Both the position numbers and the translations under genes were made by a program. A stretch of 64,000 nucleotides of DNA from an uncultured Prevotellaceae bacterium (GTDB taxonomy: Bacteria; Bacteroidota; Bacteroidia; Bacteroidales; Bacteroidaceae): assembly GCA_900318685.1 (NCBI GenBank), contig ONLL01000002.1, positions 62,001 to 126,000 of the forward strand, in the 5' to 3' direction. Of the stretch, positions 34,709 to 41,706 are shown one piece after another; the first letter of the stretch is position 1, and every line of letters starts with the position of its first letter. The notes below the pieces were generated by a model. It searched no databases. It was given only the letters and a program-made list of their open reading frames with translations, and was not told where the DNA came from.

Positions 34709-35719
34709 ATGCTGACGATGAAGGACATAGCCCGTGAGCTGGGCATCTCGGTTGCGACCGTCTCGCGGGCGCTGAGCGACTCGCCCCGCATCAGCGAGGA
34801 GCGTCGCCGCCAGATACAGGCCTATGCCCGTGAGCATAACTTCACTCCCAATGTGCTGGCCGAGTCGTTGCGCCACTCACGTGTGAAGCCGATGAAGATC
34901 ATTGGCGTCATCGTGCCTGAGTTGGTGCACTACTATTTCTCTACCATTCTGAAAGGTATCGAGGAGGAGGCCGAGGCTCGCGGATATCGCATCATGGTGG
35001 CGCAGAGCGGTGAGAAATATGAGCGTGAGGTGCGCCTCTGCCAGTCGTTCTACGAGAACAAGGTGTGCGGCATCATCGTCAGCCAGGCCAAGGACACGTT
35101 GCACTACGAGCATTTCCAGCGTCTCATGGATGCCGGGGTGCCGCTGGTGTTCTACGACCGTATCTGTACTGGGGTGAACGCCAGCCGTGTGGTGGTCGAC
35201 GACTATATGGGAGCCTACAATGCCGTCAGCTATCTCATTGACACGGGATGCCGCCGCATTGCCTATTATGGCTCACAGATGAATCTGGAGATCTCGAAGA
35301 ACCGTTTCAATGGTTACAAGGATGCCCTGCTGAAGCACGGCCTTCCTTTCGACCAGAGTCTGACACGCTATTGCGACAATCGTCAGGACGCTGAGATTAT
35401 CACTCCCGACATGTTTGATGGCGATCGGTATCCTGATGCCTTCTTTGCCGTCAATGACGACACTGCCATAGGCATCCTCTATACTGTGAAGCGCATGGGG
35501 CTGCGTGTGCCGGAGGATATCAGCATCTGTGGCTTCACCAACGGCGAGCGTGCCATTGCCTGCGACCCTATGCTTACCACCGTCGAGCAGCGGGGCATCC
35601 GTGTGGGCGAGGAGGCTGCCAATATCCTCATAGGCCACGTGGAGGGCACCCTCCCCATCAATCATGCCGAGAAACGTATCGTGCGCACTCGCCTCATCAT
35701 CCGAGGAACAACAAGGTAG
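34709..35719 (+). CDS. LacI-family transcriptional regulator
   Basis: A 336-residue LacI/GalR-type regulator. The helix-turn-helix with hinge is MKDIARELGISVATVSRALS through HNFTPNVLAESLR (residues 4-58). The effector-binding domain follows from IIGVIVPELVHYYFSTIL to the end, with FYDRICTGVNASRVVVDDYMGA and DAFFAVNDDTAIGILYTVK typical of sugar-binding members. It is divergent from the sus operon with a shared palindrome in between, so it is the likely regulator of that operon and of its own gene; the Bacteroides thetaiotaomicron system uses the unrelated SusR instead. The operator position upstream of the promoters suggests activation. Starts at 34709 and 34718 are both possible. Confidence 0.9.
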   Translation: MLTMKDIARELGISVATVSRALSDSPRISEERRRQIQAYAREHNFTPNVLAESLRHSRVKPMKIIGVIVPELVHYYFSTILKGIEEEAEARGYRIMVAQSGEKYEREVRLCQSFYENKVCGIIVSQAKDTLHYEHFQRLMDAGVPLVFYDRICTGVNASRVVVDDYMGAYNAVSYLIDTGCRRIAYYGSQMNLEISKNRFNGYKDALLKHGLPFDQSLTRYCDNRQDAEIITPDMFDGDRYPDAFFAVNDDTAIGILYTVKRMGLRVPEDISICGFTNGERAIACDPMLTTVEQRGIRVGEEAANILIGHVEGTLPINHAEKRIVRTRLIIRGTTR

Positions 35720-35728
35720 CTTTTTTAT

Positions 35729-35755
35729 GAAGACAACTTGAACAACTAAGACAAC
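35729..35755 (-). repeat. 27-bp dispersed repeat, inverted copy
   Basis: The minus strand reads GTTGTCTTAGTTGTTCAA and continues GTTGTCTTC. It matches 25 of 27 bases of the copy at 36200 in opposite orientation, and the pair flanks the GxxExxY gene. Confidence 0.6.
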
Positions 35756-35760
35756 TTTTT

Positions 35761-36192
35761 ATGATTGACATATCATACTTAAAGAATCATATATACGATG
35801 TGGTCGGAGCCATTCATGAAGTTCACAAAGAGCTAGGTGCTGGGCTTAACGAATACTGCTACCAAGAGGCTTTGGAGTGTCAGTTGAAGGAACAGGGCAT
35901 CACTTTTGAGCGGGAAAAGACTTTCCATCCTATGTATCACGGAAAGGCCATGAATGCCGTATATCGCTTATATTTTCTCTGTATGAATGATATCATTGTC
36001 GAATGTAAGGCAGTGGTAGAGTTGACAAACATCCATCGGTCACAGTTGTTCAATTATCTTAGGCTGACTAAGTTCCCCTGTGGCATTCTGGTAAACTTCG
36101 CTCCTCGGTTTGCCACCATCGAGCGGTATTTTTATGACAAAGAGCTTGGAGAAGTACTTACCGTGAATGGAAGCATTGCCAAAAACCTTTAG
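35761..36192 (+). CDS. GxxExxY family protein
   Basis: A 143-residue protein of the GxxExxY family, named for the N-terminal motif, here GAGLNEYCYQEAL (residues 26-38). The family has a PD-(D/E)xK nuclease-like fold: the strand IIVECKAVVELTNIHRSQLFNYLRL (about 79-103) contains the Glu-x-Lys pair. The biological role is not established; many copies occur singly between unrelated genes in Bacteroidota. Here it sits inside an inverted pair of 27-bp repeats, starts 5 bases after one and ends 7 bases before the other, and separates the lacI gene from the sugar permease. It looks like an inserted cassette rather than part of the sugar locus. Confidence 0.85.
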   Translation: MIDISYLKNHIYDVVGAIHEVHKELGAGLNEYCYQEALECQLKEQGITFEREKTFHPMYHGKAMNAVYRLYFLCMNDIIVECKAVVELTNIHRSQLFNYLRLTKFPCGILVNFAPRFATIERYFYDKELGEVLTVNGSIAKNL

Positions 36193-36199
36193 AAAGAAA

Positions 36200-36226
36200 G
36201 TTGTCTTAGTTGTTTTAGTTGTCTTC
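36200..36226 (+). repeat. 27-bp dispersed repeat, direct copy
   Basis: GTTGTCTTAGTTGTTTTA followed by GTTGTCTTC, the partner of the inverted copy at 35729 on the other side of the GxxExxY gene. Confidence 0.6.
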
Positions 36227-36245
36227 AAAATAAACCAAAATAAAT

Positions 36246-37613
36246 ATGAAACAGAAACCTGATCTTAGCTTTTGGAAGCTCTGGAACTTGAGCTTCGGAT
36301 TTTTTGGAGTGCAGATAGCCTATGCGCTTCAGAGTGCAAACATCTCGCGTATCTTCCGCACACTGGGAGCCGATCCTCACGACTTGTCGTTCTTCTGGAT
36401 TCTGCCGCCGCTGATGGGCATCCTCGTGCAGCCAATCATCGGTACGCTCAGCGACCGCACCTGGACACGCTTCGGACGCCGTATTCCCTACCTCTTCGTG
36501 GGTGCGGCAGTGGCTGTGGCGGTGATGTGCCTGCTGCCCAACAGCGGTTCGCTGGGGCTGGGCATCTCGTCTGTGATGATCTTTGGACTGCTGATGCTCA
36601 TGCTGCTCGACACGTCGATCAATATGGCCATGCAGCCCTTCAAGATGCTGGTGGGCGACATGGTGAATGAGAAGCAGAAGGCCAAGGCCTACAGCATCCA
36701 GTCGTTCCTCTGCAATGCCGGCTCTGTGGTGGGATTCCTCTTCCCCTTCGTGTTTACGTGGATTGGCCTGAAGAACGTGGCTGCCGAGGGCGTCGTGCCC
36801 GACTCAGTCATCTGGTCGTTCTATGTGGGTGCTGCCATCCTCATCCTCTGCGTGCTCTATACCACGTCGAAGGTCAAAGAGTGGCCCCCCCAGGAGTATG
36901 CTGAATATAATGGAGGAGCCCCCCTGTCGTCCCCCGAGGGGGACACTATAGACCCTGCCAACAAAACTGTTGAAGCCCCCTCGGGGGCCGTAGGGGGGGC
37001 TTCTGGCAATTGGTTTGTCCTTCTGAAGAATGCTCCTGCTGCCTTCTGGCGTATAGGCTTGGTGCAGTTCTTCTGCTGGGCTGCGTTCCTCTATATGTGG
37101 ACCTACGTCGTCGATGCCGTTTCGCTCACTGTATGGAACACGGCCGACTCTGCTACTGCCGACTATCAGGAAGCAGGCAACTGGACGGGTGTGCTCTATG
37201 CCATCCAGGCTATGGGATCGGTGGCATGGGCAACGCTCATCCCCCGTTTTGGCAATATCAAGACGGCCTATGCTGTCAGTCTGCTGCTGGGTGGAATCGG
37301 CTTTGCACTCATTCCCTTCTGTGCTGACAAGTATCTGCAGATCCTGCCCTTCCTGCTCATCGGTTGCGCCTGGGCTGCTATGCTCGCCTGCCCCTTCACG
37401 CTGGTCACGAATGCCCTGCAGGGCTATGGCCACATGGGTGCATACCTGGGCCTGTTCAATGGCACCATCTGTCTGCCGCAGATCATTGCTGCCCTTTGTG
37501 GCGGAGTCATTCTCAAAATGGTTGGCAGCTGCCAGTCGTCTATGATGTATGTGGCAGGCTTCCTGCTGCTCGTCGGAGCTATCTGCGTGTTCGGCATCAA
37601 AACAAAGAAATAG
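36246..37613 (+). CDS. MFS sugar transporter, SLC45/GPH-like
   Basis: A 455-residue inner-membrane permease with about 12 membrane segments. The loop 2-3 signature DRTWTRFGRRIPYLFVG (about 72-88) and MQPFKMLVGDMV are typical of the SLC45/GPH-like group that carries maltose, sucrose and related sugars with a cation. It would take up maltose or maltodextrin released in the periplasm, fitting the adjoining sus operon and LacI regulator. The central cytoplasmic loop (about 224-254) carries an extra piece, GAPLSSPEGDTIDPANK then TVEAPSGAVGGAS, which is encoded by an inverted pair of GC-rich repeats inserted in frame. The gene follows the repeat-flanked GxxExxY gene. Confidence 0.88.
   Translation: MKQKPDLSFWKLWNLSFGFFGVQIAYALQSANISRIFRTLGADPHDLSFFWILPPLMGILVQPIIGTLSDRTWTRFGRRIPYLFVGAAVAVAVMCLLPNSGSLGLGISSVMIFGLLMLMLLDTSINMAMQPFKMLVGDMVNEKQKAKAYSIQSFLCNAGSVVGFLFPFVFTWIGLKNVAAEGVVPDSVIWSFYVGAAILILCVLYTTSKVKEWPPQEYAEYNGGAPLSSPEGDTIDPANKTVEAPSGAVGGASGNWFVLLKNAPAAFWRIGLVQFFCWAAFLYMWTYVVDAVSLTVWNTADSATADYQEAGNWTGVLYAIQAMGSVAWATLIPRFGNIKTAYAVSLLLGGIGFALIPFCADKYLQILPFLLIGCAWAAMLACPFTLVTNALQGYGHMGAYLGLFNGTICLPQIIAALCGGVILKMVGSCQSSMMYVAGFLLLVGAICVFGIKTKK
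36916..37003. repeat. Inverted pair of GC-rich elements inside MFS gene
   Basis: The left part AGCCCCCCTGTCGTCCCCC and the right part GGGGGCCGTAGGGGGGGCT are inverted relatives separated by about 30 bases. The whole insert has kept the reading frame. It is related to copy E at 39278. Confidence 0.65.
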
Positions 37614-37634
37614 TTCTTGGACGAGCCGAGCATT

Positions 37635-37698
37635 TTAAAGTTGTCTAAGTTCTTCGACTAGCGAAGCGGCAAAGCCGAGCGGTTTAAGTTGTCTTTTA
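37635..37698 (+). repeat. Dispersed GTTGTC repeat with inserted hairpin
   Basis: AAGTTGTCTAAGTT and AAGTTGTCTTTT frame a segment containing AGCGAAGCGGCAAAGCCGAG. It resembles the 27-bp repeat with its middle replaced and fills the gap between the permease and SemiSWEET genes. Confidence 0.4.
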
Positions 37699-37701
37699 AC
37701 T

Positions 37702-37995
37702 ATGGAACAAAGCACATTTTTCGAGATTTGCGGGTGGATGGCCAGTATCACCATGATACTAGGCTATCTGCCTCAGGCCATCCATACCATGCGTACGCGT
37801 GACACCGATGGCATAGCCCTGCCCACCTTCCTCATGATGGGTATCGGAGGAGCCTGCTTCATGTTGCAGGGCATCCTCCATAAGCCTGATGTGCTGTGGG
37901 CACTGTTCATCACCAACCTCATCACCACCATTTGCTGTATCATCATCTTCGGCATCAAGGTCTACAACGACTACTTCAAGAAGAAGAAAGCCTAA
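37702..37995 (+). CDS. SemiSWEET family sugar transporter
   Basis: A 97-residue membrane protein with three predicted helices, the size of bacterial SemiSWEET half-transporters that work as dimers to let mono- or disaccharides cross the inner membrane. The PQ motif is in helix 1 (MILGYLPQAIHTMRTRDTDG, about 18-37), helix 2 is FLMMGIGGACFMLQGIL, and helix 3 is LWALFITNLITTICCIIIFG. The C terminus is a run of Lys. It is the last plus-strand gene of the starch locus, 88 bases after the MFS permease, and ends 12 bases from the convergent DUF3667 gene. Confidence 0.88.
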   Translation: MEQSTFFEICGWMASITMILGYLPQAIHTMRTRDTDGIALPTFLMMGIGGACFMLQGILHKPDVLWALFITNLITTICCIIIFGIKVYNDYFKKKKA

Positions 37996-38007
37996 GGATT
38001 AGGTGAA

Positions 38008-39009
38008 CTACAAGTAGTAGCTGAGTGTCAGATAGAAAGCTGCAACGACAACGACGAAGGCCACTGTCATGAGGATGCTGGCAAGGAGGATATAGCAGAT
38101 GATGCGCCACCACTTGAAGCCCGACAACTGCTTCAAGGGCAGCAGCGTCAGTGCCAGCGATACCAATGACAAGCCATAGTCTATGCAGAGGAAGTCGAGT
38201 GTCGTGCTGTATAAGGTGTACATGTTGGAAGTGTAGACCAGTGCCACCATGAACTCTGAGTAGCGCAGGTCAGGGATGGCGGGACACCTGCGGAAGAAGA
38301 TATAGAGGAATCCCGACAGCAATGCCAACCAGAACAACGAGAAGATATTGGGGAATTTCTCTTGGAAATCAACGATGAAGTCTGTGTACTTTTTCAGTTT
38401 TGCTCTAGCCTTGTTATCCAGATCTTTCATTTTCTGACTGTCATCGTTAACGTCTTGACTGGCCTCGCTCTCGGCCCTGCTTTCATCGTTAACGTCTTGA
38501 CTGGTTTCGCTCTCGACGCTGCTGCCATCGTTAACGTCTTGACTGGCCTCGCTCTCGACACTGCTGTCATCGGTGGCATCTTCACTGATCGTAACCTCTG
38601 TCTCAACATTCTCCTTCGCAAGTTTGTTCTCACCCTTCAGGTTCAGGCCGCTCGATACGATGATCGAGAATGTGGTCAGCAGAAAGAACATCTTGAACGG
38701 GGGGAAATAGGCCATCTGCATGCCTTTCAGATAGTCGCGGATCATGTAGCCGGGGCGCAGTATCAAGTCACGCAGCGAGCGGAACATGCTTCTGTTGCCC
38801 AGTCCCCATACGTCGAGGAACAGCTTAAACATGTTCTTGAAGGAATAGCGTCCCACACGAGCCGACTGCCCACAGCGAGGACAGTAGTTTCCTTCATACT
38901 GTGTGCCGCAGGTGGGGCAAGTGTGCTGCTCATTGCTAAGCGGTGCCACCTGGTAAGGCATTTGTTGCCATTGGCGGAAAGCCCGCCACCGTTCTTTGAT
39001 TGTTGCCAT
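38008..39009 (-). CDS. DUF3667 zinc-ribbon membrane protein
   Basis: A 333-residue protein of the DUF3667 type. An N-terminal zinc ribbon CPTCGTQYEGNYCPRCG (near 30-46) leads to a soluble part (FKNMFKLFLDVWGLGNRSMF, LILRPGYMIRDYLKG) and several membrane helices (FKMFFLLTTFSII, FSLFWLALLSGFLYIFF, WWRIICYILLASILMTVAF). A charged loop between the first and second helix contains three 14-residue repeats based on SVESEASQDVND. The function is unknown. The chosen ATG follows a -7 box by only 9 bases, implying an almost leaderless message; an upstream in-frame ATG lies beyond the promoter and is rejected. It is divergent from the Mrp gene. Confidence 0.8.
   Translation of the reverse strand: MATIKERWRAFRQWQQMPYQVAPLSNEQHTCPTCGTQYEGNYCPRCGQSARVGRYSFKNMFKLFLDVWGLGNRSMFRSLRDLILRPGYMIRDYLKGMQMAYFPPFKMFFLLTTFSIIVSSGLNLKGENKLAKENVETEVTISEDATDDSSVESEASQDVNDGSSVESETSQDVNDESRAESEASQDVNDDSQKMKDLDNKARAKLKKYTDFIVDFQEKFPNIFSLFWLALLSGFLYIFFRRCPAIPDLRYSEFMVALVYTSNMYTLYSTTLDFLCIDYGLSLVSLALTLLPLKQLSGFKWWRIICYILLASILMTVAFVVVVAAFYLTLSYYL
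38441..38566 (-). repeat. Three 42-bp tandem repeats in DUF3667 gene
   Basis: Units of exactly 42 bases containing ATCGTTAACGTCTTGACTGG, with a fourth, eroded copy behind. They encode the acidic 14-residue repeats and keep the frame, so copy number can vary without disrupting the protein. Confidence 0.75.
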
Positions 39010-39018
39010 TTGCGGATG

Positions 39019-39026
39019 CAAAGGTA
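39019..39026 (-). promoter_or_regulatory. -7 box of DUF3667 gene
   Basis: TACCTTTG on the minus strand, with CTTGG 20 bases upstream. The predicted start lies only about 3 bases from the ATG. Confidence 0.55.
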
Positions 39027-39136
39027 AGCATTTTTTCTGATTGTGCCAAGCAAATTGATGCCAAAATCGTTTCTGCACCTTTTATATATTATGAAAGGAA
39101 AAGTCCAAAAACTTTGGTGGTTTGCAAATTATTTGT

Positions 39137-39144
39137 TACTTTTG
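39137..39144 (+). promoter_or_regulatory. -7 box of Mrp gene
   Basis: TACTTTTG followed by GCAGGCG. The box ends 26 bases before the ATG and is divergent from the DUF3667 promoter. Confidence 0.6.
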
Positions 39145-39170
39145 CAGGCGAATTCTGAAGAAATAGAAGA

Positions 39171-40319
39171 ATGACCCTATATCCGAAACTGATTATGGAC
39201 GCACTCGCTACTGTGACGTATGCGGGTACGAAGAAGAACTTGGTGGAGAGCGGCATGGTGGCCGACACACCCAGTATAGCCCCCCTCAATCCCCCCGAAG
39301 GAGGGAAGTCTTGGAAGGTAAAGGTGGTGCTCGAGTTTCCCCGTGATACCGACCCTTTCCTCAAGTCCACCGTCAAGGCCGCAGAGGCCGCTATCAAATA
39401 CCACTGCGGACAGGACGTGGAGGTGGAGATCGTGACTGAATTTAAGTCTAGGCCCCGTCCGAAGGATGAGGACCTGCTGCCGGGCGTTAAGCATATCGTT
39501 GCCGTGAGCTCAGGCAAGGGTGGGGTAGGCAAGTCGACGGTGGCCGTCAACCTGGCCATTGCCCTGGCCCGTCTGGGCTATTCCGTAGGTCTGCTCGACA
39601 CCGACATCTTCGGCCCTTCTATTCCCAAGATGCTGGGCGTGGAGAATGAGCGGGTGTATGCTGTCAACAAGGACGGACGCGACCTCATCGTGCCTGTCGA
39701 GAAATACGGCATCAAGTTCCTCTCGATAGGATTCTTCGTCGCCCCCACCACTGCCACACTATGGCGGGGAGGCATGGCCTGCAACGCCCTGAAGCAGCTC
39801 ATCGCCGATGCCGACTGGGGCGAGCTCGACTATCTCATCCTCGACACGCCGCCAGGCACCAGCGACATCCATCTGACGCTGCTGCAGACGCTGAAGCTCA
39901 CGGGTGCAGTCATTGTCTCCACTCCCCAGCAGGTGGCACTGGCCGACGCTCGCAAGGGCATCGACATGTATCAGAACGAGAAGGTCAATGTGCCCATCCT
40001 GGGACTCATCGAGAACATGGCCTGGTTCACTCCTGCCGAGCTGCCCGAGAACCGCTACTACATCTTCGGACGCGAAGGCTGCAAGCGACTCGCTGAGGAG
40101 ATGCACGTTCCCCTGCTGGCACAACTCCCGCTGGTGCAGAGCATCTGCGACAACGGCGACCAGGGCACGCCCGTAGCTGCCAATGCCGAATCCATGTCGG
40201 GACAGGCCTTCCTCACGCTGGCACAGGCCGTGACTACCACTGTCAATCGATTAAATAAAAGAATAACAAACACAACATCGACAGCCGAGGACAGCGAAAA
40301 GGGACAGCACAGAAGCTAA
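39171..40319 (+). CDS. mrp: Mrp/ApbC P-loop ATPase, Fe-S cluster carrier
   Basis: A 382-residue cytoplasmic iron-sulphur cluster carrier of the Mrp/NBP35 family. The N-terminal 100 residues form a MIP18/DUF59 domain (LIMDALATVTYAGTKKNLVE; TDPFLKSTVKAAEAAI). The ATPase follows, with the deviant Walker A SSGKGGVGKST (about 113-123), LLDTDIFGPSIPKMLG and DYLILDTPPGTSDIHLT. A CxxC motif is not seen at the usual place; MACNAL is near. The DUF59 domain is interrupted by IAPLNPPEGGKSW, encoded by a GC-rich repeat inserted in frame. The last 20 residues are low complexity. It is a housekeeping gene. Confidence 0.92.
   Translation: MTLYPKLIMDALATVTYAGTKKNLVESGMVADTPSIAPLNPPEGGKSWKVKVVLEFPRDTDPFLKSTVKAAEAAIKYHCGQDVEVEIVTEFKSRPRPKDEDLLPGVKHIVAVSSGKGGVGKSTVAVNLAIALARLGYSVGLLDTDIFGPSIPKMLGVENERVYAVNKDGRDLIVPVEKYGIKFLSIGFFVAPTTATLWRGGMACNALKQLIADADWGELDYLILDTPPGTSDIHLTLLQTLKLTGAVIVSTPQQVALADARKGIDMYQNEKVNVPILGLIENMAWFTPAELPENRYYIFGREGCKRLAEEMHVPLLAQLPLVQSICDNGDQGTPVAANAESMSGQAFLTLAQAVTTTVNRLNKRITNTTSTAEDSEKGQHRS
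39278..39310 (+). repeat. GC-rich palindromic element, copy E (in frame)
   Basis: AGCCCCCCTCAATCCCCCC followed by GAAGGAGGG. It is near-identical in layout to the left half of the element in the MFS gene and is translated as part of the Mrp protein. Confidence 0.6.
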
Positions 40320-40323
40320 TGAA

Positions 40324-40350
40324 GTTGTCCTAGTTGTTCAGGTTGTCATC
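40324..40350 (+). repeat. 27-bp dispersed repeat, third copy
   Basis: GTTGTCCTAGTTGTTCAGG continuing TTGTCATC, about 24 of 27 bases like the copies around the GxxExxY gene. It lies between the Mrp and ligase genes. Confidence 0.5.
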
Positions 40351-40372
40351 AAAAAACAAAACCGACACAACC

Positions 40373-41680
40373 ATGATTTGGAACCCCAACAAAGAGTGCA
40401 TGAGCCGCGACGAAATGAGCGCTCTGCAAGGTAAGAGACTTCACAAGATCGTAGAGTACGTCTATCACAACGTGCCCTTCTACCGCAATAAGCTGCAGGA
40501 GCTGGACATACGGCCCGACGACATTCAGACCATTGAGGACATCCGCCGGCTGCCCTTCACCACGAAGAAAGACCTGCGCGACAACTATCCCTTTGGACTG
40601 CAGGCCGCTCCCAAGAGCCAGATCATTCGCATACATGCCTCCAGCGGCACCACGGGCAACCCCACCATCGTGGGCTATACCCGCAAGGATATCGGTGTGT
40701 GGAGCGAGTGCATGGCCCGCTGCCTGACGGCTTATGGCATCACCCGCGACGACACGTTCTCCGTCTCCTATGGCTACGGACTGTTCACGGGCGGACTGGG
40801 AGCCCACTATGGCGTCGAGCACATCGGAGCCAGCGTGGTGCCCGCCTCAACGGGTAATACCGAGAAGCACCTCAAGCTCATCCGCGACCTGGGCGTCACG
40901 GGCATTGCCTGCACGCCCTCCTATGCCCTCTACCTCGCTGAGACGATGGACAAGATGGGCATCACCAAGGATCAGATCCGTCTGCGCGTGGGTGCTTTCG
41001 GTGCCGAGCCCTGGACCGAGCAGATGCGCCAGGAGATAGAAGAGCGCCTCGGACTGAAGGGCTACAACCTCTACGGTCTCTCGGAGGTGATGGGCCCCAG
41101 CGTCAGCTACGAGTGCCAGATGCAGCACGGCTCCCACATCTGCGAGGATCATTTCTATCCTGAGATCATCAATCCTGTCACCCTCGAGCCCGTGCCCAGC
41201 GGACAGACGGGCGAGCTGGTGTTCACCACCCTGACCAAGGAAGGCATGCCCGTCATCCGCTACCGCACCCGCGACCTCTGCTGTCTCCTCGACGGACAGT
41301 GCGACTGCGGACGTACCAGCATCCGCATGGGACGCATCGAAGGCCGCAGCGACGACATGCTCATCATCCGAGGCATCAACGTCTTCCCCTCGCAGGTCGA
41401 GAGCGTCGTGCTCAGCATGCCCGAGTTTGCCCCGCGCTATATGCTCGTCGTCGACCGCGAGCGCAACCTCGACACCCTGCAGGTGCAGGTGGAGATGCGC
41501 CAGGAGGTCTTCACTTCCACATTCGACACTCCCGCCGCTGTCGATGCCCTCGAGAAGAAGCTTGCCAACAAGCTGAAGTCTGTGCTCAGCATTGCTGCCA
41601 AGGTGCAGCTGAAGGCTCCCGGCACCATCGAGCGTTCGCAGGGCAAGAGTGCGCATGTCATCGACAAGCGTAAACTGTAA
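40373..41680 (+). CDS. paaK: Phenylacetate-CoA ligase-like enzyme
   Basis: A 435-residue AMP-forming acyl-CoA ligase of the PaaK family, normal in length. It would activate phenylacetate or a related aromatic acid with ATP and CoA. The adenylation signature is HASSGTTGNPTIVGYTRKD (about 87-105), and YGLSEVMGPSVSYEC and RTRDLC with DMLIIRGINVFPSQVE are the later core motifs. In gut Bacteroidota such genes often stand without a phenylacetate degradation pathway, and a role in activating branched or aromatic acids, including indoleacetate, is discussed for relatives. The ATG of MIWNPNKECMSR is chosen; the 13 codons before it are repeat-derived. Confidence 0.88.
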   Translation: MIWNPNKECMSRDEMSALQGKRLHKIVEYVYHNVPFYRNKLQELDIRPDDIQTIEDIRRLPFTTKKDLRDNYPFGLQAAPKSQIIRIHASSGTTGNPTIVGYTRKDIGVWSECMARCLTAYGITRDDTFSVSYGYGLFTGGLGAHYGVEHIGASVVPASTGNTEKHLKLIRDLGVTGIACTPSYALYLAETMDKMGITKDQIRLRVGAFGAEPWTEQMRQEIEERLGLKGYNLYGLSEVMGPSVSYECQMQHGSHICEDHFYPEIINPVTLEPVPSGQTGELVFTTLTKEGMPVIRYRTRDLCCLLDGQCDCGRTSIRMGRIEGRSDDMLIIRGINVFPSQVESVVLSMPEFAPRYMLVVDRERNLDTLQVQVEMRQEVFTSTFDTPAAVDALEKKLANKLKSVLSIAAKVQLKAPGTIERSQGKSAHVIDKRKL

Positions 41681-41706
41681 CCGAATTATTTTCCCCCCCC
41701 TTAGCG

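Noticed and set aside
39010..39078. Longer start for the DUF3667 protein
   Set aside because: The codons lie upstream of the -7 box and therefore outside the expected transcript.
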